A DNA stretch of 64,000 nucleotides, taken from the NCBI GenBank assembly GCA_026004795.1, contig BPJV01000003.1, positions 62,001 to 126,000 on the forward strand, read 5' to 3'. A program made the translations under genes and the position numbers. This document shows, piece after piece, positions 9,760 to 16,613 of the stretch (positions are counted from its first letter, which is position 1; the number at the start of each line of letters is the position of its first letter). Source of the stretch: Pirellulaceae bacterium. GTDB taxonomy: Bacteria > Planctomycetota > Planctomycetia > Pirellulales > Pirellulaceae. Under the pieces are notes generated by a model, which saw only the letters and a list, made by a program, of their open reading frames with translations, was not told the DNA's origin and searched no databases.

Positions 9760-10080
9760 CTGCCCCTCACCCTCCCCCTCGGAGGGTCGCGAGTAGTGCA
9801 AGGAGCGAGCCCGCAGCAATCTCGCCCCACCCTCCCGATTCCGAGCGGGGCGCGAGCAATGCAAGGATTGGTTCTCCCAAATCCCCCACCCTCCCCCGGG
9901 GAGGGTCGCGAGTAATGCAAGGATTGGTTCTCCCAAATCCCCCACCCTCCCCCTGGGAGGGTCGCGAGTAATGCAAGGATTGGTTCTCCCAAATCCCCCA
10001 CCCTCCCCCTGGGAGGGTCGCGAGTAATGCGAGCGGGGAGGGCCCAAGCCGGGAGGGCCCAAGCCAGAGAGGGCTCGCCC
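9760..10080. repeat. Degenerate CCCTCCCC/GGGAGGG repeat block
   Basis: Full and partial units built around ACCCTCCCC-N2-GGGAGGGTCGCGAG, each containing a short self-complementary CCCTCCCC/GGGAGGG core. The block ends in GGGAGGGCCCAAGCC-type mini-repeats. A related copy lies at 16081-16178, and the inverted piece CTCGAGCCCTCCCCGCTCGAG is found at 10518-10537. Confidence 0.8.
9851..10018. repeat. Three tandem copies of a 56-bp unit
   Basis: Units at 9851-9906, 9907-9962 and 9963-10018, each beginning CGCGAGTAATGCAAGG (CGCGAGCAATGC in the first) and ending in GGGAGGGT. They differ at only a few positions. There are no variable spacers, so this is a tandem repeat and not a CRISPR array. Confidence 0.92.
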
Positions 10081-10550
10081 CGGATCGCCCACTCCAGGAG
10101 CGCTCGACCGGCAAAAGCCAGCATGACAACACCGCCGCTTCTAAACCAGGATTACCATCAACAACCACCGCCTGCCCCATCCCACCGCTCCCCAAAAAAC
10201 CACTTCCCAGACTTTCTTGAAAAAAATCCGACAAAAAGCTCGACTTGAGGGCGCCGATCTGCACAATAAATGGGTGACTTCGTTGGTGGGAACTGCCTCC
10301 TCTCTCGTCGAACCAGCCAACGACTCAGTGATCGCATTAGGAGGGCCGACCATGCCTCCCCCCGCTCGACTCGCTACTCTGGGATCGCCTACCACGAGTG
10401 GTCTCTTCCTTGCCCGTGGCGGTGAGACGAACGCCTTAGGGCTTTCTTTGCCCAGCGCTCAAGGGCACCACTCCCATTGCATGGCCGATGGCCACGATTC
10501 GTCAGTTGAATCCCGCTCGAGCCCTCCCCGCTCGAGCTGGAAGGGCCGTT

Positions 10551-10599
10551 CCGGCAGGGACTGCCGGGCCACTATAGTACCACGCCAGTCCCTGGCGTG
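10551..10599. repeat. Pair of hairpins with mutually complementary loops
   Basis: The first hairpin (10551-10567) has 7-bp arms CCGGCAG/CTGCCGG around GGA. The second (10581-10599) has 7-bp arms CACGCCA/TGGCGTG around GTCCC. The apices CAGGGACTG and CAGTCCCTG are exact reverse complements. The pair could form a kissing loop in RNA or be a mobile palindromic repeat; no T-run follows, so a terminator is unlikely. Confidence 0.6.
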
Positions 10600-10756
10600 A
10601 CCCCAAAACCCAATTTCACAAATCAAATTTCACAAAACACTTGAATGAACAAAAATCAAGCGCGACCCCAAACACCAAACCAGCGCCCACTAACACACTC
10701 GTGAACGGAATGGACCACCGACGCGACCGATTCCAACCAGCATGGCCTGAGTCACC

Positions 10757-11776
10757 ATGGTAACGCACATGAGCATGTCCACCCAACAAACGCAATCGCC
10801 CGCACCGCACCGCTCCACGTCCGATTCGATGGCGGACCGGTCGCACGTCGAGCCGGTGCGCGTCGATCTACCGCACGGTGCGGCCAACGTCGACGCACAC
10901 GTGACCAACCAGCTGGCCTCCGGAGACGGCACCGAGATCCGTGTACTGCTGACCGTCCTGATGCCCTGCTTGAACGAATCGCGCACCTTGGCTGCTTGTA
11001 TTGCTGAAGCCCACCAGGCCTGTCGCGCTGCCGGATTGCGCGATGTGCTTGCCGCCAACGCTCGAGAGTTGGGGGCTGACGCGAAAAAGGGAAGCGAACA
11101 CGAGGCCGAACCACGCTCGGCGGACGTCGATCCGCCCAGCGAGATGCCAGCGTACGAAATCCTAATCGCCGACAATGGCAGCACGGACGACTCGGTTGCG
11201 GTGGCCGAAGCGGCTGGAGCGCGGGTGGTGCACGTGGAAGAGAAGGGTTACGGTGCCGCGTTGCGAGGCGGCATCGCGGCGGCGCGGGGCAAGTACGTCG
11301 TGATGGCCGACAGCGATTGCAGTTACAACTTTGGCGACATTCCTCGATTCTTGGCCAAATTAGAGGACGGATTCGATTTGGTGGTCGGCAATCGGTTTGC
11401 CGGCGGGATCGAGCCGGGTGCGATGCCCTGGCATCATCGCTGGATCGGCAACCCGGTGCTATCCGGATTGGGGCGGCTGCTGTACCGCACGCCCATTCGC
11501 GACTGGCACTGTGGCCTGCGCGCCTTCGATCGCGCGAAGGTATTGGGGTTGGGCTTAGGATCCTCTGGCATGGAGTTCGCCAGCGAGATGATCCTGCGCG
11601 CCTCGCAGGCACGTTTAGCCATGGCCGAACTCCCCACCACTCTCCACCCCGACGGCCGCGATCGACGACCGCACCTCAGGTCGATTCGAGATGGACTACG
11701 ACATCTATATTTGATAACCGCAGGGCGCCTCCAACTCTACTCACTGGTGAAACCGCCATGGCAAAAACAAGCGTAA
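10757..11776 (+). CDS. Family 2 glycosyltransferase (polyprenyl-phosphate hexose synthase type)
   Basis: A 339-aa GT-A fold glycosyltransferase, probably adding a sugar from a nucleotide donor to a polyprenyl phosphate on the inner membrane face (inference from the subfamily). Seen: TVLMPCLNESRTL (N-terminal strand), IADNGSTDDS, the glycine-rich KGYGAALRGGIAAARG, the metal-binding DSDCSY, and DWHCGLRAF. About 45 hydrophilic residues separate the first strand from IADNGSTDDS, longer than usual. The C-terminus stops soon after RDGLRHLYLI, where relatives normally continue into membrane helices, and this coincides with a drop in GC content. Three ATGs near the start (10757, 10769, 10775) are possible; none has a strong ribosome-binding site. 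Confidence 0.88.
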   Translation: MVTHMSMSTQQTQSPAPHRSTSDSMADRSHVEPVRVDLPHGAANVDAHVTNQLASGDGTEIRVLLTVLMPCLNESRTLAACIAEAHQACRAAGLRDVLAANARELGADAKKGSEHEAEPRSADVDPPSEMPAYEILIADNGSTDDSVAVAEAAGARVVHVEEKGYGAALRGGIAAARGKYVVMADSDCSYNFGDIPRFLAKLEDGFDLVVGNRFAGGIEPGAMPWHHRWIGNPVLSGLGRLLYRTPIRDWHCGLRAFDRAKVLGLGLGSSGMEFASEMILRASQARLAMAELPTTLHPDGRDRRPHLRSIRDGLRHLYLITAGRLQLYSLVKPPWQKQA

Positions 11777-12201
11777 ACCCTCTGCCTTGTTCGCCTCACG
11801 ACAGACGATACTTCGCCATCGCGCGCAATATTGCACTCGCAGTTGGCATGGCTGTTTTAATTTGGCAACTAGAACAGCAAATTGACAGCAGGGGATTGGC
11901 TATCACCGTAAAAGGGGCCGATACTTCGGGAGTATTGAAAATCCCTATTGTCGACTCCACACGAATAATTGACGTACCTATTGAGAACAATTCTGATGTT
12001 CCGGCATCGATCGTCGGTGGTCGCTACTCCTGCTCATGCCTTCAGTCCGTGAACTATCCGATACCACTCCCCGCTAACTCGGTGACAAAGATACCTTTGA
12101 AGCTTTCACCAACAGAAGCTGATGTTTATTCTATCGAATGGTTCGTGGATATTGGAGAATTACATATCCTGCGATTTCGTTTAGTCGGGACGCGGAAATA
12201 A
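11758..12201 (+). CDS. DUF1573-like exported or membrane-anchored protein
   Basis: A 147-aa protein whose start overlaps the end of the glycosyltransferase gene by 19 bp. One N-terminal hydrophobic segment (IARNIALAVGMAVLIWQL) is a signal anchor or signal peptide. The rest resembles one DUF1573 immunoglobulin-like domain: a NNSDVPASIVGGRYSCSC segment matches the family pattern of a Cys-x-Cys after a strand, followed by IPLKLSPTEADVYSIEWFV. It is the first gene of an AT-richer block and precedes a cysteine-rich peptide gene by 56 bp, which suggests co-expression. The function of DUF1573 proteins is not established. The domain match is by eye. Confidence 0.7.
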   Translation: MAKTSVNPLPCSPHDRRYFAIARNIALAVGMAVLIWQLEQQIDSRGLAITVKGADTSGVLKIPIVDSTRIIDVPIENNSDVPASIVGGRYSCSCLQSVNYPIPLPANSVTKIPLKLSPTEADVYSIEWFVDIGELHILRFRLVGTRK

Positions 12202-12257
12202 TAACCGAACGCCTATCAGTAGTTCGTGTCTTGTTTACTTTTAGAGGAGATTTTTCA

Positions 12258-12455
12258 ATGAAAACTCTTGGTCTATGCCTCATCACCATCGGCATCGTGT
12301 TGTGCGCAAAAGTAGCAGTGCCTCAGTCGGGCAGTAACGAGTGGCGCGGTTGTCTCGACGACTACGACCTGAACATCTGTGAAAACATCTGCCCAGTTAA
12401 CCGACCAAATTGCAGCAAGGTCGTCCCTCCGGGGTGCGATCCTTGCAAAAAATAA
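12258..12455 (+). CDS. Small exported cysteine-rich peptide
   Basis: A 65-aa protein from the ATG at 12258, which has a good AGAGGAG ribosome-binding site; the open frame extends upstream but without such a site. MKTLGLCLITIGIVLCAKVAV is a signal peptide. The mature part (from about residue 24) is short, Pro/Asn/Asp-rich and contains six cysteines spaced C-x8-C-x3-C-x6-C-x7-C-x2-C, suggesting a disulfide-stapled or metal-binding peptide. I recognise no named family. It sits between a DUF1573-like gene and a lipoprotein-like gene in the AT-rich island, and a hairpin follows the stop at 12468-12491. Confidence 0.7.
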   Translation: MKTLGLCLITIGIVLCAKVAVPQSGSNEWRGCLDDYDLNICENICPVNRPNCSKVVPPGCDPCKK

Positions 12456-12467
12456 TATCTTAAGTCT

Positions 12468-12491
12468 CCCAAAACCAGATCAAGTTTTGGG
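12468..12491 (+). terminator. Possible terminator hairpin after the peptide gene
   Basis: A perfect 8-bp stem, CCCAAAAC/GTTTTGGG, with an 8-nt loop, 13 bases after the peptide stop codon. No clear T-run follows, so it may instead stabilise the 3' end of the peptide mRNA. Confidence 0.4.
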
Positions 12492-12624
12492 CGAATAATG
12501 TGCGCATCTTACAAACCAATATGCGCCGCCAGGCCCCCGATTCTGCATGGACTTGAACCAAGCGAGATACGGCGGCGTCCAATTAACTACGGTAACGCTT
12601 GTAGGTAATCCAATGATTAATCTG

Positions 12625-12677
12625 GGAGTCGCAACGCCCAGGCGCGCTAATAGGATGGCGCAGGGCGTTGTGACTCC
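12625..12677. repeat. Long imperfect inverted repeat
   Basis: Fifteen-base arms GGAGTCGCAACGCCC and GGGCGTTGTGACTCC pair with one mismatch around a 23-nt loop. It lies between the peptide gene and the lipoprotein-like gene. It could be an RNA hairpin, an operator or a small mobile palindrome. Confidence 0.6.
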
Positions 12678-12857
12678 TTCTCATTTCGCATCAACTATTT
12701 CATAACCCGTCTCCAATCTTCACGGACAACGTTCATGACTTGTGCGAGAAAGCCGGCTACGCTCGTTTTGATGGAGGTAAAGAGAGTCTTTCGAATTCTC
12801 TTTTACAGTAATCGATTGGCAAATTTCTCAGCTAGTATTTACTTGGCATTTGTAAGT

Positions 12858-13856
12858 ATGAAACAACTGCAAGCACAGGCAATGAACGCAATCGCAGCGT
12901 TGTGCTTTTCGTTTGTTATTGGTTGCACAATGAATGACCCACTGACGGAATACCAGGAATTCGTGAAAGCCGTGCAAGATTCTACGAGACTGCAATACGC
13001 GCGCTTTGCTTTTGTTGATGATTACACTCTTGAAAGAACTTCGAACCGCCCAGGTGTATCGGGTAAGTGGCAGTTCTTGCAAAAATGCTCGGTCAGTGGC
13101 TCTAAAGCCTTACGGTTTCGCTATGATGACATCAGCATTAAATTCGATCTAATGGCGCGAGACGAGACTGCTGGCAATTTAAAGACTTCCGAACTTATTC
13201 CAGATATTCACCTCACCAACGAGAGGTACTCAGCTCTCGCGAGAGATCAAGGTAATGGAGCCTTACAGCTTCTACGCATTATGCCCAATGATATAGCTAC
13301 GCAACGGATAGCGCTAGGTCTCGATCACTTTGACTTCTTGCCGCCAGTATTGCGTTGGATCAAAGAAAACAACGCAAAATTGCGTGTTTTTCGTAAGTTA
13401 CCGAGCACTAACGGTTTAAGCATTGTCGAAGTGGAATTGAAAGCTTTCACGCCTGACCAGCGGCCGATAGACATCGTTTATCAATTAGATTTCCAGTATG
13501 GTCTTTGCCGACGGGCAGAGTTCAGGTTTTATGACCAGACGGGGGCGCTTTCGGCCACTCATGTGCATCGAATTGAGTATGTTATTGCGAACGAGCCGGG
13601 TGCCGTTCCGATTCCAGAGAGTCGAATTCTTACTATTTCTGCGGATGGATTGGAATCGGTTGAGCGGCATCGATACGTTGATTTCGCGCTGAATACCCGA
13701 ATTGGCGATGGCGAGTTTTATCTGTCTCATTATGGGTTACCGGAGCCAGCCATCGAGCAAGAAGGTTCCTCAATTGTGTTAAGTATTGGTGCCGGATTGG
13801 TTGTAATTGGTTTCGCGATCCTTGTGTGGCGTGTCTTTTATTTAAAGGGTTCGTAA
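12858..13856 (+). CDS. Predicted lipoprotein with a C-terminal membrane helix, function unknown
   Basis: From the ATG at 12858 this is 332 aa; an in-frame ATG at 12882 is also possible. The N-terminus MNAIAALCFSFVIGC resembles a lipoprotein signal with a lipobox-like VIGC. The body is a mixed alpha/beta domain with no motif I recognise. The last 30 residues form a hydrophobic helix (IVLSIGAGLVVIGFAILVW) ending in a short basic tail, an unusual combination with a lipobox. Codon use is AT-richer than most of the window. It is followed 3 bp later by the membrane glycosyltransferase-like gene, so the two are probably co-translated. Confidence 0.65.
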   Translation: MKQLQAQAMNAIAALCFSFVIGCTMNDPLTEYQEFVKAVQDSTRLQYARFAFVDDYTLERTSNRPGVSGKWQFLQKCSVSGSKALRFRYDDISIKFDLMARDETAGNLKTSELIPDIHLTNERYSALARDQGNGALQLLRIMPNDIATQRIALGLDHFDFLPPVLRWIKENNAKLRVFRKLPSTNGLSIVEVELKAFTPDQRPIDIVYQLDFQYGLCRRAEFRFYDQTGALSATHVHRIEYVIANEPGAVPIPESRILTISADGLESVERHRYVDFALNTRIGDGEFYLSHYGLPEPAIEQEGSSIVLSIGAGLVVIGFAILVWRVFYLKGS

Positions 13857-13859
13857 TCC

Positions 13860-16007
13860 TTGATTTTGCTTCTGAGAAACGCATTGCGTTTTTGGTTCAT
13901 AGCAGTTTTGTTTGCATGTTCGATTCCAGCTTGCTTGTCTTTTCCCAATGTCGACGAAACGGCGCATCTCTGTGCTGGGGTTATGCAATGGTGCCGAGGA
14001 AGGTATGATTTTTATCAAGTTAATCCTCCTGTTTTACGGTTGGTCGCCACGTTTCCTTCGGCGGTTCTTGGTGAGAGCAATGCGTTTCCGCGAATTGTGC
14101 CTGCAAAACAATTCGGTACTAGTTTTCGGCCGGAATTTCTAGTGAGCAATATTCTGTTGAAAGGCGAGCGGATCGGTGTTGTGCGATTGTTCACCGTTCC
14201 GAGATTGATTTCGCTAGTGGTGTGCAGTTGTTTGTTAGTGGCGGTTTCTTTAATACTTTACAACGCTGTCAAGTCGGTAGTTGTTACGACATCAATGGCT
14301 TTTCTGTGTTTCTGTCCGCCGATGATTTCTTCCTGTGGCATACTAAATCCGGACGGAATGGCGGCAATAATGGCGATGTTGGTCTCTGCGTTAGCATGTC
14401 GGTTCCGGTCGAGTGGTCGGTTGCCTGATTGTATTCTGCTTGGTGTCGCGTGCGGAGTAGCACTTGCGGTGAAGTTTACGCTTATAGTCTTCATAGCAAT
14501 GGTCATGATATGCATCATGGTTCTGTCGCGTCGCGCTAGTACAGAGAAATACAAGGTAGTGTGTTGCGGTGTATCAGTAACTGCCGTTTTGGCGATTTCG
14601 GTTCTGAATGCGGTGTATTGTTACAAAGGTGTTGGCCGTCCTCTTGGATCTTTATTGTTTCAAAGTGCGTTGGTCGGCGATGGAACCGGCATTGGAAACC
14701 GGTTTCATGGGTCATGGGTCGGCCGGTTGCCAATCCCCGTACCAGAGGATTATCTTTTAGGCATTGATTACTTGCGAATGGAAGTCGAACGCAAATACTG
14801 GTCGTTTCTCAATGGCGAGTGGAAGAAGGGGGCGTGGCCGCATTACTACGTGATGACGACGCTGTATAAGACGCCTGAGCCGACGTTGATCGCGGCGGGG
14901 TTGGGGTTCGTCGTGTTTGTCATCGGTTGCTGGCGGAGGATGGTGTCACCGGAGTTGTTCTCGATGGTCATCCTGCTGGCTGTGCCCGCCGCCGCGTGCT
15001 TTGCCGCCGTCAGCCTGCAAGGGGGCTTCAATCATCACCACCGGTACGTGCTGATGATCTATCCGCCCATGTTCTTGTTCGCCGCGTTGGTGGCCCACCC
15101 GTTGACACGCGAGGTGTGGAGGAGGCGAGAAGCCGGAGGTCGCAGGCTGGAGGAGGGAGAGGAATGGAGTGAGCCGGCAGGGGCGAGCGTAGCAGGGGAC
15201 GGTGGGGAGCAGGAGGGAACAGAGGGAACGGAGCGGATGGGGAGGGAACCGCAGAGGACGCGGAGAGCACAGAGAAGAGAGAAGGGCGGCAATTGCGACG
15301 TGGTGAGCGGCCGAGGGCGGGAGGATGGAGAGGATAGCAGGGAGCTGGGAGCGGCGAGTGTAGCAGCGGGCGGTGGGGAGCAGGAGGGAATGGAGAGAAC
15401 GGAGGAGGAAGGGGTTGAAACGCAGAGGGCACGGAGGGCACAGAGAAGGCCGAGGGGAGGGATCGAGGAATTGAGCAAGGGCTGGCTGACTGGCGTCGGC
15501 GGCTGGGTGCGTGGCTTGCACTGGAATGAGTGGCTGGCGATCGTGCTGGTGACGCTGTCGGCCGCGTCGAGCTTGCGGGTGCATCCGCACTACACCAGCT
15601 ATTTCAATACGCTCTCCGGTGGCCCGGAAAACGGATGGCGGTTGCTGAACCATTCGAACATCGATTGGGGCCAAGACATGCTGGAGGTGGACGAATGGAT
15701 CAAGGAGCATCCGCAGTGCCGGCCGCTGAGGTTCGAACTCGATTATTGGGACTTTGGCGGCGAGCTGTTTGGGTTGGAGCCGCTGCGCCCGCCGCATTTG
15801 CCCACTGGTGCCTCGGTGGATCTAGCGCGGCGGATGGTGGATCATACCGAGTGGTGGATCATCAGCGTGAAGACGTTGTACAACAAGCCGGGACAGAGTG
15901 GACTGGAGTACCTGCAGCAGCTCGAGCCGGTCGATCGCATTGCCTATGCCTACCACGTCTACCGCATCGATCCGCTGCCCGAGGCGAGCGTGGAGGTATC
16001 GGAATAA
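13860..16007 (+). CDS. Large polytopic glycosyltransferase-like (GT39/ArnT-type) protein, chimeric, with a repeat insertion
   Basis: A 715-aa membrane protein starting at TTG 3 bp after the previous gene. The N-terminal half has many hydrophobic helices and the loop NVDETAHLCAGVMQW plus NPPVLRLVATFP, the layout of lipid-linked-sugar glycosyltransferases (PMT/ArnT superfamily). The C-terminal part, with GGPENGWRLLNHSNIDWGQD, is shared by planctomycete members. Two oddities are seen. The first ~315 codons are AT-richer and the rest GC-rich, with the switch near 14805. Residues ~420-543 are a charged, Glu/Arg/Gly-rich insertion made of two copies of a DNA repeat (15179-15290 and 15350-15455). 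The acceptor and donor are unknown. Confidence 0.75.
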   Translation: MILLLRNALRFWFIAVLFACSIPACLSFPNVDETAHLCAGVMQWCRGRYDFYQVNPPVLRLVATFPSAVLGESNAFPRIVPAKQFGTSFRPEFLVSNILLKGERIGVVRLFTVPRLISLVVCSCLLVAVSLILYNAVKSVVVTTSMAFLCFCPPMISSCGILNPDGMAAIMAMLVSALACRFRSSGRLPDCILLGVACGVALAVKFTLIVFIAMVMICIMVLSRRASTEKYKVVCCGVSVTAVLAISVLNAVYCYKGVGRPLGSLLFQSALVGDGTGIGNRFHGSWVGRLPIPVPEDYLLGIDYLRMEVERKYWSFLNGEWKKGAWPHYYVMTTLYKTPEPTLIAAGLGFVVFVIGCWRRMVSPELFSMVILLAVPAAACFAAVSLQGGFNHHHRYVLMIYPPMFLFAALVAHPLTREVWRRREAGGRRLEEGEEWSEPAGASVAGDGGEQEGTEGTERMGREPQRTRRAQRREKGGNCDVVSGRGREDGEDSRELGAASVAAGGGEQEGMERTEEEGVETQRARRAQRRPRGGIEELSKGWLTGVGGWVRGLHWNEWLAIVLVTLSAASSLRVHPHYTSYFNTLSGGPENGWRLLNHSNIDWGQDMLEVDEWIKEHPQCRPLRFELDYWDFGGELFGLEPLRPPHLPTGASVDLARRMVDHTEWWIISVKTLYNKPGQSGLEYLQQLEPVDRIAYAYHVYRIDPLPEASVEVSE
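15179..15455. repeat. Duplicated repeat lying in frame inside a coding region
   Basis: Two similar copies of about 110 bp (from about 15179 and about 15350) share GGTGGGGAGCAGGAGGGAA, then a GAGAACGGAG-type stretch, then a GCAGAGG-ACGCGGAG-GCACAGAGAA tail. Such purine-rich 'CGCAGAGGACGC' strings are common intergenic repeats in several bacterial phyla (established in general; not searched here). Both copies are in the same frame and contain no stop codon. Confidence 0.75.
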
Positions 16008-16060
16008 GCTTCGACATTCGGAATAAGCTTCGACATTGGTGAATAAGCGTCGAGGTACTG
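16003..16060. repeat. Three tandem copies of a 19-20 bp unit at the gene end
   Basis: GAATAAGCTTCGACATTCG, GAATAAGCTTCGACATTGGT and GAATAAGCGTCGAGGTACTG follow each other directly. The stop codon of the upstream gene (TAA) lies inside the first unit. Confidence 0.8.
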
Positions 16061-16613
16061 ACGTGGGCATATCAAGAAACCCCACCCTCCCCTTGGGAGG
16101 GTCGTGAGTAATGCGAGCGGGGAGGGTCCAAGCGGGGAGGGTCCAAGCGGGGAGGGCTCGAGCCGAGAGGGCACGGGCGGTCGATGCGCGGGGGAGGTAG
16201 GTACAAAGACGCACAGCGGTAAGGGACACGTTGGCGAGTCGCTGGTGTGTAGGCCCCTTCCGGCTGCTGGGTTGAGCGACGTTTGGGCTGGTAGGGAGGA
16301 AATGATCGTCATGCCACGAGTCCAGTCGACTCGACCTGCAGACGACCTCCCCCGCGAAATAGGGTGTTTAGTAACGCAAGCGGTCCATGCGCGGGGGAGG
16401 TGGGGTCACGGATGTTTCAAGCCATCTATACGTCCGCGGGGCAATGGGGCTAGAATAGTCGCCGGTTGGGAAAATCGGCCGATTTTCGTGCGCGAGTACC
16501 AACGGCATGATGTACAGGACTGGCATTCCAGCTTGCCGAGCTCTCTCAGACGGTTCCCTCGGATCGTCTTGCCCGGCATGATCTGTGGGTAGCGATATTG
16601 ATGAAAGAAGGCT
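16008..16613. other. Repeat-rich intergenic region
   Basis: About 600 bp. It holds the end of the 19-bp tandem repeat, a second copy of the CCCTCCCC repeat family (16081-16178), and two copies of ATGCGCGGGGGAGGT (16186-16200 and 16387-16401). The open frames here are repeat translations and I see no gene. Confidence 0.65.
16081..16178. repeat. Dispersed copy of the CCCTCCCC/GGGAGGG repeat
   Basis: Begins ACCCTCCCCTTGGGAGGGTC and continues GTGAGTAATGCGAGCGGGGA, like the end of the block at 9760-10080 (CGAGTAATGCGAGCGGGGAG there). It then has three 15-bp steps of GGGAGGGTCCAAGCG. This shows the element is dispersed at both sides of the AT-rich island. Confidence 0.8.

Larger units (their letters stand above)
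9461..10756. other. Long noncoding region rich in repeats and hairpins
   Basis: About 1.3 kb with no believable gene. It holds a polypyrimidine-rich leader (9461-9670), the CCCTCCCC-type repeat family including a 56-bp tandem array (9851-10018), further partial copies to about 10080, and two hairpins with complementary loops (10551-10599). Frames that stay open here are low-complexity translations of the repeats. Confidence 0.75.
12456..12857. other. Intergenic region with two hairpins
   Basis: About 400 bp of AT-richer DNA. It contains the hairpins at 12468-12491 and 12625-12677, and probably the promoter of the lipoprotein-like gene. The open frame of that gene reaches back to 12735 but without convincing protein. 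Confidence 0.5.

Noticed and set aside
9851-10018. CRISPR-like repeat array
   Set aside because: The units are directly adjacent with no variable spacers, and no cas gene is present.
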